From Cellulomonas fimi (GTDB lineage: Bacteria; Actinomycetota; Actinomycetes; Actinomycetales; Cellulomonadaceae), in assembly GCF_028583725.1 (NCBI RefSeq), contig NZ_CP110680.1, positions 2,976,001-3,040,000 on the forward strand: 64,000 nt of DNA, written 5' to 3'. Positions within the stretch are counted from its first letter, which is position 1. Each line of letters starts with the position of its first letter. Under the pieces are notes generated by a model. The model did no database searches, was not told the origin of the DNA, and saw only the letters and a program-made list of their open reading frames with translations. Made by a program: the position numbers and the translations under genes. Shown here one piece after another: positions 33,993 to 42,230 of this stretch.

Positions 33993-36900
33993 GCGCGTTC
34001 TTCGACGTCTGCGGCCCGCTGCCGACGGGGACGGTCGTGCTCGAGGCCAGCGCGGGGACCGGCAAGACGACGACCATCGCGTCGCTCGCCGCCCGGTACG
34101 TCGCGGAGGGCGTCGCCCGGCTGCCCGAGCTCATGCTCGTCACGTTCGGTCGCGCCGCGACGGCGGAGCTGCGCGACCGCGTCCGCGGGCGGCTCGTCGA
34201 GGTCGAGCGCGCGCTGCAGGACCCCGCGGCGGCGTCCTCCCCCGACGAGGTCGTGCGGCACCTCGCCGACGCCGACGCCGGGGAGCTCGCCCTACGGCGT
34301 TCGCGTCTCGCCCGCGCGCTCACCGAGGTCGACGCCGCGACCATCACGACCACGCACGGCTTCTGCCAGCAGATGCTCACCGAGCTCGGCACGGTCGGCG
34401 ACGTCGACCACGACGCGACGCTGCTGCCCGACGTCGCCGACCTGGAGGCCGAGGTCGTCGACGACCTCTACCTGCGCAAGTACGCGGGCACCGAGAGCGC
34501 CGTGCTCGACGTCGCGACCGCGCGGACCGTGGCGCGTGCGGCGATCAGCGACCACGCCGCGACCCTGCAGCCCGACGACGCCGCGACCGGCTCGGCCGCC
34601 CAGCACCGGTACGGCCTGGCGCGCGCGGTCCGGGACGAGCTCGGCCGGCGCAAGCGCGCCCGCCGCGTCGTCGACTACGACGACCTCCTCGTCCTGCTGC
34701 GGGACGCCCTCGCGCACCCCGTCACCGGCGCCGCGGCCGTCGAGCGCGTGCGCGGCCCGTACCGCGTCGTCATGGTCGACGAGTTCCAGGACACCGACCC
34801 CGTGCAGTGGGACATCCTGCGGCTCGCGTTCCACGGCAGCCGGACGCTCGTCCTCATCGGCGACCCGAAGCAGGCCATCTACGCCTTCCGTGGCGCGGAC
34901 GTCGCGACGTACCTGCGGGCGGCGCAGACGGCCGAGGCGCAGACGCTCGGCCGCAACTGGCGGACCGACGGGCCCGTGCTCGACGGTCTCGCCCCGATCC
35001 TGCGCGGCGCGGCGCTCGGCGACCCGCGCATCGTCGTGCACCCGGTCACGGCGGCGCGCACCGATCGCCGGCTGGTCGGTGCACCGCCCGTCGTGCTCCG
35101 CCAGGTCACGCGCGACGCGGTCGGAGCGACGTCGGGCAAGCAGCCGGCCGTCGCCAAGGTGCGCGAGCTCGTCTACCGCGACGTCGCCGCCCAGGTGGTG
35201 CGCACGCTCGACGAGACGCGTCTGCGCGACGGGGACGGCGCGACCACCCGACCCACCCGGCCGGCCGACGTCGCCGTGCTCGTGCGGACGAACGCGGAGG
35301 CGCTCGCCGTGCACGCCGCCGTGGTGGGATCCGGCGTGCCCGCGGTCATCTCCGGGCTCGCGAGCGTCTTCGGCAGCACGTCCGCGACCGACTGGCTCAC
35401 GCTGCTCACCGCGCTGACCCGCCTCGCCGACAGCCGCAGCGTCGCCGCCGCAGCGCTCACCCCGTTCGTCGGGTGGGACGCCGCCCGGCTCGCACTGGCG
35501 GGCGACGACGACCTCGACGCGCTCGCCGACCGCGTGCGCGGCTGGGCGCACGTCCTCGACGAGCACGGCGTCGCGGCCCTCCTGGAGGCGACGGCCGCCG
35601 CCGGGCTGCGCGAGCGGCTGCTGCGGGCGCCCGACGGCGAGCGTCGGCTCACCGACCTGCGGCACGTCGCGGAAGCCCTGCACGAGGCCGCGCTCGACGG
35701 TGGGCTCGGCGCCGCCGCGCTCACCGAGTGGCTGCGCGCACGCATCGACGAGGCGGGCGTCGACTACGCCGAGGAGCGCAGCCGCCGGCTGGAGACCGAC
35801 TCCGCGGCCATCCAGGTCATCACCGTGCACGCGAGCAAGGGCCTGCAGTTCCCGGTCGTGCTCGTGCCGTTCGCGTGGAACCGCTGGTCGCCGCGGTCGC
35901 CGGAGGTCCTCCGCTTCCACCGCGACGACGAGCGCGTCCTGCACGTCGGCGGACCGGGCAGCCCCGGCTACGCCGAGGGCCTGACCCGCCACGACGCGGA
36001 CGAGTGCGGCGAGGACCTGCGGCTCGCGTACGTCGCGCTCACGCGCGCGCACTCGCAGGTCGTCGTGTGGTGGGCGCCCAGCGTGAACTCCGCGTCGTCC
36101 GCGCTCAGCCGCCTCCTGCTCGCACCCCGCGACGAGCACGGCACACCCGCCGCCCGCGTCACCGTGCCGAACGACGCGCAGGCGACGGCACGCTTCGCGG
36201 CGCTCGCCGAGGGGTCGGGCGGCGCGCTCGTGCACGAGGTCGTGGACCGCGCGCCTGACGCCGTGCGGTGGCGACCGAGCCGGCCGCCCGCGGCCGACCT
36301 CGACGTGGCCGTGCTCGGGCGGGACGTCGACCTCGGCTGGCGGCGCACGTCCTACTCCGGCCTGACCGCGCACGCCCACCACGCCGGCGTGGGCGACGAG
36401 CCGGAGCGTCCCGGGATCCAGGACGAGCCCGACGCGGACCTCGGCACCGCACCCGTTCCCGCGGGCGACCCCGACACCCCGCTCCGCGCCGTGCCGTCGC
36501 GCATGGCCGACCTGCCCGGCGGCACCGCGTTCGGGACGCTCACGCACGCGGTCCTCGAGCACGTCGACACGCACGCCGCGGACCTGCGGGCCGAGGTCGT
36601 CGCCGCGTGCCGCGCCACCGGCCTCGCCGTCCCGCTCGGGGTCGAGCCGGAGACGCTCGCCGACGCGCTGCTGCCCGCGCTGCACACGCCGCTCGGCCCT
36701 CTCGCGGCCGGCCGCACGCTCGCCGACGTCGCCCCCGCGGACCGCCTCGCCGAGCTCGAGTTCGAGCTGCCGCTCGCCGGCGGCGACCGACCGGCCCACG
36801 GCCCCGCCACGCCCGGCGGCGAGGACGAGGCCGCCGGTTCGCTCCGCGACGTCGCCGCGCTCCTGCGCGAGCACCTCCCGCCCGACGACCCGTTCGCCGG

Positions 36901-37381
36901 GTACGCCGACCGGCTCGACGGCGACCTGGCCGGGACGCGCCTGCGCGGCTACCTCACGGGCAGCATCGACGCCGTCCTGCGGGTCCCCGACGGCGACGGT
37001 CACCGGTACCTGGTCGTCGACTACAAGACCAACCGCCTCGCACCCCACGACGAGCCGCTCACCACGTGGCACTACCGGCCGGAGGCGCTGGTGCGGGCCA
37101 TGACCGACTCGCACTACCCGCTGCAGCTGCTCCTGTACTCCGCGGCGCTGCACCGCTACCTGCGCTGGCGCCTGCCCGGCTACTCGCCCGAGCGCCACCT
37201 GGGTGGCGGCCTCTACCTGTTCGTCCGCGGGATGGTCGGCGCGGAGACGCCCGTCGTCGGCGACGTGCCGACCGGCGTCATGTCCTGGCGCCCACCCCCG
37301 GCACTCGTCGTCGCCCTGTCGGACCTGCTCGCGGGCGGGCCGGCACGCGGTCCGGCGCGCGACCGCGAGGAGGCGTCGTGA
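33989..37381 (+). CDS. recB: Exodeoxyribonuclease V beta subunit (helicase-nuclease)
   Basis: A 1130-aa UvrD-type 3'-5' helicase with a C-terminal nuclease domain. Walker A is EASAGTGKTTT with K26. Motif II is MVDEFQDTDPVQW. The nuclease active site is near the end: D994 in GSIDAVLRV, then D1011-Y1012-K1013 in VVDYKTN, in the RecB order. It is somewhat shorter than E. coli RecB (1180 aa). RecB pulls the 3' strand and cuts both strands until Chi. It overlaps recC (ATGA) and a 34-codon ORF (GTGA) that bridges to recD. Confidence 0.95.
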   Translation: MSAFFDVCGPLPTGTVVLEASAGTGKTTTIASLAARYVAEGVARLPELMLVTFGRAATAELRDRVRGRLVEVERALQDPAAASSPDEVVRHLADADAGELALRRSRLARALTEVDAATITTTHGFCQQMLTELGTVGDVDHDATLLPDVADLEAEVVDDLYLRKYAGTESAVLDVATARTVARAAISDHAATLQPDDAATGSAAQHRYGLARAVRDELGRRKRARRVVDYDDLLVLLRDALAHPVTGAAAVERVRGPYRVVMVDEFQDTDPVQWDILRLAFHGSRTLVLIGDPKQAIYAFRGADVATYLRAAQTAEAQTLGRNWRTDGPVLDGLAPILRGAALGDPRIVVHPVTAARTDRRLVGAPPVVLRQVTRDAVGATSGKQPAVAKVRELVYRDVAAQVVRTLDETRLRDGDGATTRPTRPADVAVLVRTNAEALAVHAAVVGSGVPAVISGLASVFGSTSATDWLTLLTALTRLADSRSVAAAALTPFVGWDAARLALAGDDDLDALADRVRGWAHVLDEHGVAALLEATAAAGLRERLLRAPDGERRLTDLRHVAEALHEAALDGGLGAAALTEWLRARIDEAGVDYAEERSRRLETDSAAIQVITVHASKGLQFPVVLVPFAWNRWSPRSPEVLRFHRDDERVLHVGGPGSPGYAEGLTRHDADECGEDLRLAYVALTRAHSQVVVWWAPSVNSASSALSRLLLAPRDEHGTPAARVTVPNDAQATARFAALAEGSGGALVHEVVDRAPDAVRWRPSRPPAADLDVAVLGRDVDLGWRRTSYSGLTAHAHHAGVGDEPERPGIQDEPDADLGTAPVPAGDPDTPLRAVPSRMADLPGGTAFGTLTHAVLEHVDTHAADLRAEVVAACRATGLAVPLGVEPETLADALLPALHTPLGPLAAGRTLADVAPADRLAELEFELPLAGGDRPAHGPATPGGEDEAAGSLRDVAALLREHLPPDDPFAGYADRLDGDLAGTRLRGYLTGSIDAVLRVPDGDGHRYLVVDYKTNRLAPHDEPLTTWHYRPEALVRAMTDSHYPLQLLLYSAALHRYLRWRLPGYSPERHLGGGLYLFVRGMVGAETPVVGDVPTGVMSWRPPPALVVALSDLLAGGPARGPARDREEAS

Positions 37382-37482
37382 CGAGCACCGCACGGGCGCA
37401 CCGGCGCGACGCCGCCGGTGTCGGGCCGACGACCGGCACGTGGCGCGCCGCCGGGGCCCGGTGGGACGAGGAGTCGACGTGA
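37378..37482 (+). CDS. 34-aa bridging ORF between recB and recD
   Basis: GTG 37378 overlaps the recB stop by 4 nt (GTGA), and the TGA at 37480-37482 overlaps the recD GTG by 4 nt. The 34-aa peptide (beginning VTSTARAHRRDAAG, ending ARWDEEST) has no recognisable domain. The same RTGA coupling style is seen at recC-recB, so a ribosome could run from recB through this ORF into recD. It contains PTTGTW, echoed as PATGTW in the first residues of RecD because of a 14-bp repeat. It may be a coupling peptide, or merely a spacer created by that duplication. Confidence 0.45.
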   Translation: MTSTARAHRRDAAGVGPTTGTWRAAGARWDEEST

Positions 37483-37532
37483 GCGTGACCGGACCGGGAC
37501 GGGCGGACACGGCACCGGCGACCGGCACGTGG
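37430..37532 (+). repeat. 14-bp direct repeat spanning the recD start
   Basis: CGACCGGCACGTGG occurs at 37430-37443 and at 37519-37532, 89 bp apart. The first copy is in the bridging ORF and the second in recD. It reads as TTGTW and ATGTW in the two proteins because the frame shift matches the spacing. Confidence 0.7.
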
Positions 37533-39365
37533 GACGGCGACCCGGACCCGCGCGTGCCGTGGCGCGTGGACGGGCTGCTCGCCCCGTTCGTCGCCGCGGG
37601 TGCGCTCGTGTCGGCGGACGTGCACGTCGCCCGACGGCTCGGGGCGATCGGGGGCGAGCGCGACGAGCGCGTGCACCTCGCGATCGCGCTCGCCGTCGCG
37701 TCCGTGCGGTCGGGTTCGGTGTGCGTCGACCTCACGGACGCGCCCGCGGCGGTCGCGGCCGACCTCGGCGACCACGACACCGGGACGAGCACGGGCGCGG
37801 GTGCGGGTGCGGGTGCGGGTGCGGGACTGCCGTGGCCCGCGCTCGACGGGCCCGACGGCTGGCGCGCGGCCGTCCGGCGGAGCCCGCTCGTGGCCGACGG
37901 CACGGCGGGACCGGCCGACCGGCCCGTCCGGTACGTCGACGACCGCGTCTACCTCGACCGGTACTGGCGTGACGAGCTGACGGTCCGCCGCGAGGTCGAG
38001 GCGCGCGTCGGGACACCGCTGGCGGCTGACTCGACGGCGCTCGACGCTTCCGCGCGGCGGCTGTTCCCCGACGACGCCGACGACCGGCAGCGGGAGGCGG
38101 TCCGGGTCGCGGGCGCCTCGCTGCTGACCGTGCTCACCGGCGGACCGGGCACAGGCAAGACGACGACGGTCGCGCGGCTCGTCGCTGCGCTCCAGGAAGT
38201 CGTCGGGCCGGACCTGCGCGTCGCGCTCGCCGCCCCGACCGGGAAGGCGGCGTCACGCCTGCAGGAGTCGGTCAACGCCGAGGTGTCACGGCTGGGCGCG
38301 GTCGACCAGAACGGCGTGGGGCCGCTCAGCGCGTCGACGGTGCACCGGCTCCTCGGCCGACGGCCCGGCAGCTCGACCCGGTTCCGCCACGACCGCACCC
38401 GACGGCTCCCGTACGACGTGGTCGTCGTCGACGAGTCGTCGATGGTGTCGCTGCCCCTCATGGCGCGGCTCGTCGAGGCGCTGCGGCCCGAGGCCCGGCT
38501 CGTGCTCGTCGGCGACCCCGACCAGCTCGCGAGCGTCGAGGCGGGCGCGGTGCTGGGCGACCTCGTCGAGGCACTGCACGGACGCGCGGTCGTGCGGCTC
38601 ACCCGGACCCACCGGTTCGGCCACGAGCTCGGCGGTCTCGCGGCCGCGATCCGCGCGGGCGACGCCGACGGGACGCTCACGCTGCTGCGCGCGGGCGGCG
38701 CGCACGTGCGGCTCACGGAGACGGCGGCTGACCTCGCGTCACCGGCGGAGCTGGCCGGGCTGCGGCACGACCTGGAGGCCGCGGGCCGGGATCTCGTCGC
38801 GGCGGCCCGTGCGGGCGACGCGTCCGGGGCGTTGCGCGCGCTGGCACGCCACCGGCTGCTGCTCGCGCACCGCGAGGGACCGGCGGGCGTCGCGCACTGG
38901 GCCGCCCAGGCGGAGGCGTGGGTCGACGCCGTGACCGGTGGACGCGGCGACGACGGCCCGTGGACGCCCGGGCGGCCGCTCCTGGTGACGGAGAACGACG
39001 TGACGAGCGGCCTGTCGAACGGCGACACCGGCGTGGTCGTCCGCGACGTCGGCGGGGACGGGACGCAGGACGCGGTCGTGGTCGCGTTCGGCGACGCGAA
39101 CCGTCCACACCTCGTGCGCCCCCACCGGCTGCCCGCCGTGCAGACCGTGCACGCGATGACGGTGCACCGCGGGCAGGGCAGCCAGTTCGACCGCGTCACG
39201 GTGCTGCTGCCGCCCGCCACGTCGCCCCTGCTCACCCGCGAGCTGCTGTACACCGCGGTGACGCGGGCGCGGGACTCGGTGCACGTCGTCGGGTCGGAGG
39301 CCGCGGTCCGTGCCGCCGTGGAGCGGCCGATCCGCCGCGCGAGCGGCCTGCGGCACGCGCTGTAG
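37479..39365 (+). CDS. recD: Exodeoxyribonuclease V alpha subunit (5'-3' helicase)
   Basis: A 628-aa SF1B helicase. Walker A is LTGGPGTGKTTT with K227, followed by AAPTGKAASRLQES. Motif II is VVVDESSMVSLPLM, motif III is LVGDPDQLASVEAGAVLGD, and the C-terminal motif VI is LYTAVTRARDSVHVVG. The N-terminal RecB-contact domain (to ~150) is interrupted by an Ala/Gly linker from a hexamer microsatellite at 37797-37826. RecD drives the 5' strand and completes the RecBCD motor. The GTG at 37479 is set by its GTGA overlap with the bridging ORF and by PWRVDGLLAPFVAAGAL, the usual N-terminal helix, soon after. Confidence 0.94.
   Translation: MSVTGPGRADTAPATGTWDGDPDPRVPWRVDGLLAPFVAAGALVSADVHVARRLGAIGGERDERVHLAIALAVASVRSGSVCVDLTDAPAAVAADLGDHDTGTSTGAGAGAGAGAGLPWPALDGPDGWRAAVRRSPLVADGTAGPADRPVRYVDDRVYLDRYWRDELTVRREVEARVGTPLAADSTALDASARRLFPDDADDRQREAVRVAGASLLTVLTGGPGTGKTTTVARLVAALQEVVGPDLRVALAAPTGKAASRLQESVNAEVSRLGAVDQNGVGPLSASTVHRLLGRRPGSSTRFRHDRTRRLPYDVVVVDESSMVSLPLMARLVEALRPEARLVLVGDPDQLASVEAGAVLGDLVEALHGRAVVRLTRTHRFGHELGGLAAAIRAGDADGTLTLLRAGGAHVRLTETAADLASPAELAGLRHDLEAAGRDLVAAARAGDASGALRALARHRLLLAHREGPAGVAHWAAQAEAWVDAVTGGRGDDGPWTPGRPLLVTENDVTSGLSNGDTGVVVRDVGGDGTQDAVVVAFGDANRPHLVRPHRLPAVQTVHAMTVHRGQGSQFDRVTVLLPPATSPLLTRELLYTAVTRARDSVHVVGSEAAVRAAVERPIRRASGLRHAL
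37797..37826 (+). repeat. GCGGGT hexamer microsatellite inside recD
   Basis: Four exact GCGGGT units plus a variant (GCGGGA) encode alternating Ala-Gly in a loop of the N-terminal domain. Length change by whole units would keep the frame. Confidence 0.75.
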
Positions 39366-39378
39366 GCAGCGCACGCAC

Positions 39379-39433
39379 GACCCGAGATCGCGGCGAAGGC
39401 GAGACCCGAGCAGCGAAGACGGCGAGACCCGAG
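39379..39433. repeat. Three spaced copies of GACCCGAG between recD and a GNAT gene
   Basis: GACCCGAG starts at 39379, 39403 and 39426 (24- and 23-bp spacing). The last two are extended to GGCGAGACCCGAG (39398-39410, 39421-39433). They fill the 90-bp convergent gap after recD. Their role is unknown. Confidence 0.55.
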
Positions 39434-39455
39434 GACGCGGGACGGAGTGGCGGCG

Positions 39456-39959
39456 CTACGGCGTCGCGGCGGGGAGATCCGTCGAGCGGAGGTCGCGGCG
39501 CAGGAAGACGCTGTGCGGGTCGAGGACGTACCCGGCGAACGGCGGGCACTCGACGAACCCCGCGCGGCGGTAGAGACGACGGGCGGCGGCGAAGTAGTCC
39601 TGCGTCCCGGTCTCCAGCAGCACGCTCGCGAGCCCGCGACGGGTCGCCTCCGTGAGCGCGTGGTCGAGCAGGGCCGCGCCGACACCCCGACCGCGGGCGG
39701 CCGGGACGGTGCGCATCGACTTGAGCTCGGCCGCACCCCCGTCGAGGGTCGCGAGCGCCACCGTGCCGAGCAGGGCGCCGTCGCCGTCGCGCGCCGTCCA
39801 GAAGGTCACCGCGGGGTCCGTGAGCGCTGCCGGGTCCAGCGCGTGGACCGACTCGGGCGGCGACGTCGCGAACATGTCGGCGAGGTGCTGCTCGAGCAGG
39901 GCCAGCACGTCGGGCCGCAGCGGGTCGTCGACGTCGATCGTCAGGACGGTCGCCTGCAC
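39456..39959 (-). CDS. GNAT family N-acetyltransferase
   Basis: A 167-aa acetyltransferase. The acetyl-CoA loop is RTVPAARGRGVGAALLDHA (Q/R-x-x-G-x-G/A form) around residue 90. Strand beta-2 reads FWTARDGDGALLGTVAL, and the end DYFAAARRLYRRAGFVECPPF is typical of PhnO/ElaA-like GNATs with an FAxY-type tail. GTG 39959 has GAGAGGAG 6 nt upstream. The acceptor substrate is unknown. The gene is separated from the symporter upstream by a strong terminator. Confidence 0.88.
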   Translation of the reverse strand: MQATVLTIDVDDPLRPDVLALLEQHLADMFATSPPESVHALDPAALTDPAVTFWTARDGDGALLGTVALATLDGGAAELKSMRTVPAARGRGVGAALLDHALTEATRRGLASVLLETGTQDYFAAARRLYRRAGFVECPPFAGYVLDPHSVFLRRDLRSTDLPAATP

Positions 39960-40078
39960 CAGGCACTCCTCTCGCGTGCGGATACCGAGCAGCACGTCGC
40001 GGTCCCTCGCGGAGGCGCTCGGTGCGGGTCGCATCGTCGCGCGCTCGTGTGTCGCGGGTGTTGCCCGCGCCGCGCACC

Positions 40079-40120
40079 GCGCCCGGTCGCCCCTCGGAGA
40101 CGAGAGGGGCGACCGGGCGC
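40079..40120. terminator. Strong terminator after the symporter gene
   Basis: A perfect 17-bp stem (40079-40095 with 40104-40120) with an 8-nt loop lies 19 nt past the symporter stop. It is the strongest hairpin of this type that I found in the window. Confidence 0.85.
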
Positions 40121-40138
40121 GCGGTGGGCCGTCGACGG

Positions 40139-41587
40139 TCAGGAGGCGGTCACGGGCTCCCGCTGGGCGGGGACGGCAGCGCCGTCGCGGACCCCGTCGT
40201 CGACCGCCGCGGACTCGTCGGCGGTGTCGGCCGCGTCGTCGGCGAACAGGTTGTCGGCCGAGGCCGACGCGTACCGCTCGACGTCGAGGATGCCCTCCCT
40301 CTTGGCGACGACCGTCGGCACGAGCGCCTGCCCGGCGACGTTCACCGCGGTGCGGCCCATGTCGAGGATCGGGTCGATCGCCAGCAGCAGGCCGACGCCG
40401 GCGAGCGGCAGGCCGAGGGTCGACAGCGTGAGCGTCAGCATGACGACGGCGCCGGTCAGCCCCGCGGTCGCGGCGGAGCCGACGACGGAGACGAACGCGA
40501 TGAGGACGTAGTCCGTGACGGACAGGTCGACGCCGAAGATCTGCGCGACGAAGATCGCGGAGATCGCCGGGTAGATCGAGGCGCAGCCGTCCATCTTGGT
40601 CGTGGCCGCGAGCGGCACCGCGAACGACGCGTACGAGCGCGGCACGCCGAGGTTCCGCTCGACGACCCGCTCGGTGACGGGCAGCGTGCCGACGGACGAG
40701 CGCGACACGAACGCGAGCTGGATCGCGGGCCACGCACCGCGGAAAAACGACGCGACGCGCAGGCCGTTGGCCCGCAGGATCACGGGGTAGACGACGAGCA
40801 GCACGACGGCGAGGCCGAGGTAGATCGCGGCGGCGTACGTGCCGAGCGGGGCGAGCAGGTCCCACCCGTAGGTCGCGACGGCCTTGCCGATGAGGCCGAG
40901 CGTGCCGAGCGGCGCGAGGCGGATGACCCACCACAGGATCTTCTGCACGACGGCGAGGGCGGACCGGTTGAACGCGAGGAACGGCTGGGCGGCCTTGCCG
41001 GTGCGCAGCGCGGCGATGCCGACGACGAGCGCGACGACGACGATCTGCAGCACGTTGAACGACACGGACGTCGTGGCCTCGACGGCTCCGTCGGCACCCG
41101 TGGACACCTGCGTGCCGGCGCCGATCCCGAGCCAGTTGCCGGGGACGAGGCCCTTGAGGAAGTCGAGCCACGAGCCGCTCGACCCGGCCTCGAAGCCGTC
41201 CTCGGGGCTGAGGGTCGACCGCGCACCGGGCTGCAGCAGCAGTCCCAGGCCGATGCCGACGCCGACGGAGATCGCGGCGGTGATCGCGAACCACAGGAGC
41301 GTCTGCCACGCGAGTCGCGCGGCGTTGGTGACGCGCTCGAGGTTGGCGATCGAGGTGACGATCGCGAGGAACACGAGCGGCGGCACGATGGCCTTGAGCA
41401 GCGTGACGAACGAGGACCCGAGGGTGTCGAGCGTCGTGGTCAGCCAGTTCGCGTCGCCCGAGGGCGTCGGGCCCATCTGCAGCGCGATCCAGCCGAGGAG
41501 CACGCCGAGACCGAGGCCGAGCAGGACCTGGACGGTGAAGGAGGGGAACCGCAGCCGGCGCGTCGGCTGCGTGATGGTGTCAGACAC
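40139..41587 (-). CDS. Dicarboxylate/amino acid:cation symporter (DAACS family)
   Basis: A 482-aa secondary transporter of the SDF/DAACS family (GltP, DctA, TcyP). About eight helices and two re-entrant hairpins are expected. The hallmark pieces are the Ser-rich hairpin SRSSVGTLPVT, the KMDGCASIYPAI segment, and the C-terminal DMGRTAVNVAGQ helix, where the Asp, Arg, Thr and Asn of the substrate site lie. The tail is long and acidic (ADNLFADDAADTADESAAVD). GTG 41587 has GGAAAGG about 10 nt upstream. A conserved-type leader peptide with Cys codons precedes it, which suggests a sulfur-linked substrate such as cystine (TcyP-like). The transported compound cannot be read from the sequence directly. 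Confidence 0.88.
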   Translation of the reverse strand: MSDTITQPTRRLRFPSFTVQVLLGLGLGVLLGWIALQMGPTPSGDANWLTTTLDTLGSSFVTLLKAIVPPLVFLAIVTSIANLERVTNAARLAWQTLLWFAITAAISVGVGIGLGLLLQPGARSTLSPEDGFEAGSSGSWLDFLKGLVPGNWLGIGAGTQVSTGADGAVEATTSVSFNVLQIVVVALVVGIAALRTGKAAQPFLAFNRSALAVVQKILWWVIRLAPLGTLGLIGKAVATYGWDLLAPLGTYAAAIYLGLAVVLLVVYPVILRANGLRVASFFRGAWPAIQLAFVSRSSVGTLPVTERVVERNLGVPRSYASFAVPLAATTKMDGCASIYPAISAIFVAQIFGVDLSVTDYVLIAFVSVVGSAATAGLTGAVVMLTLTLSTLGLPLAGVGLLLAIDPILDMGRTAVNVAGQALVPTVVAKREGILDVERYASASADNLFADDAADTADESAAVDDGVRDGAAVPAQREPVTAS

Positions 41588-41659
41588 GGGTGTGTTGCCT
41601 TTCCGGGGCGCGGGCGCGCCACGAGGGAGGTCCGTGAGGGAGCGTCAGGAGGGGACGAA

Positions 41660-41752
41660 CCACACCCGCGGGGCGTGGCGGAGGGCCGGCGACGACGCGA
41701 TCCGGCCGGCAGGCCCGGAGGTCCGGGCGGTCAGCGACCCGTTTCCGGGGTC
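41660..41752 (-). promoter_or_regulatory. Attenuator-like hairpins between leader peptide and symporter
   Basis: Four short hairpins can form in the minus-strand leader after the uORF: 41736-41752 (5 bp, overlapping the uORF stop), 41713-41728 (GCCCGGA with TCCGGGC), 41684-41707 (GGCCGG with CCGGCC), and 41660-41678 (8 bp). The arrangement is typical of ribosome-mediated attenuation. No U-run is seen, so the mechanism may act on translation or on a Rho-type signal. Confidence 0.45.
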
Positions 41753-41840
41753 AGCAGCCGGGGCGGCGGGTGAGCCGACAGAGCGCGCTGGCGACCCGAC
41801 GCAGGTCGACGGCACGGCGCTCGGTCAGGTGCAGGCTCAC
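41751..41840 (-). CDS. Leader peptide of the RRxVDLxRVxSAxC type
   Basis: A 29-codon ORF from GTG 41840 to TGA 41751. The peptide has TERRAVDL then RRVASALC and ends RRPGC, close to the putative leader peptides that actinobacteria place before sulfur and cysteine genes (pattern RR.VDL.RV.SA.C). GGAG lies 9 nt before the start. Cys codons at positions 21 and 29 (the last codon) are where a ribosome would stall when cysteinyl-tRNA is scarce. It lies 163 nt upstream of the symporter start. It was too short for standard gene calling, and longer in-frame starts upstream (up to 41969) exist but lack support. Confidence 0.7.
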   Translation of the reverse strand: MSLHLTERRAVDLRRVASALCRLTRRPGC

Positions 41841-42230
41841 GCGGGGCAGCTCCAGGACGGGGGGTGACCGCTCGACCGCGGCCACCGATCGCAACCGACG
41901 GTACGCGCGGGCTGTTCCCGCCTGCCGCCCGGGAGCGGCCGTTGAGGCGGACGTCACAGGCAAGCGCATCCCCGCCGAGGATCACCCGCGGTCGCCGTAT
42001 CCCCCCGCACGGCGCCCGCTCCTGTCTGCCGAACGCGCGCTCGACGACCCGGGTGGTCACCGGCGGGCGGCAGACCTACGGCTTCCTGTGGGGGTGCGGA
42101 CGGCGGCGGACCGCCGCTCGGCCTGACGCACCCGACGAGCGCCGCGGGCTCCCGGGGGGAGGGTCCGCGGCGCTCGTGCGCGCCACCGGGCGTCCCCCGC
42201 CGGCTCGGACGCCGCGCGCGGCGCCGGGGG
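41841..42230. other. Non-coding stretch between the leader peptide and the matrixin-like gene
   Basis: This 390-nt stretch holds no convincing gene on either strand: the open frames present lack conserved features and start signals. It must contain the promoter of the leader/symporter transcript (minus strand), which I could not place, and the terminator of the matrixin-like gene at 42135-42177. A further inverted repeat, GTCTGCCG (42024-42031) with CGGCAGAC (42068-42075), has no known role. Confidence 0.6.
42135..42177 (-). terminator. Terminator after the matrixin-like gene
   Basis: A perfect 13-bp stem (42135-42147 with 42165-42177) and a 17-nt loop lie 54 nt beyond the stop codon at 42231. 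Confidence 0.75.

Noticed and set aside
37381..37479. recD disrupted by a frameshift at its 5' end
   Set aside because: Both flanking GTGA overlaps are exact, RecD has a normal N-terminal helix after 37479 and a family-like length, so a short intervening ORF is the simpler reading.
37797..37826. CRISPR or other direct-repeat array
   Set aside because: Six-bp unit repeats without spacers inside a gene; a microsatellite.
34292..37903. A 1203-codon open frame antisense to recB and recD
   Set aside because: recB motifs on the other strand are complete and the antisense product has no recognisable domain.
41770..42126. A 118-codon plus-strand frame opposite the leader peptide
   Set aside because: Arg-rich composition, no ribosome site, no known domain; the minus-strand leader peptide explains the conserved sequence.
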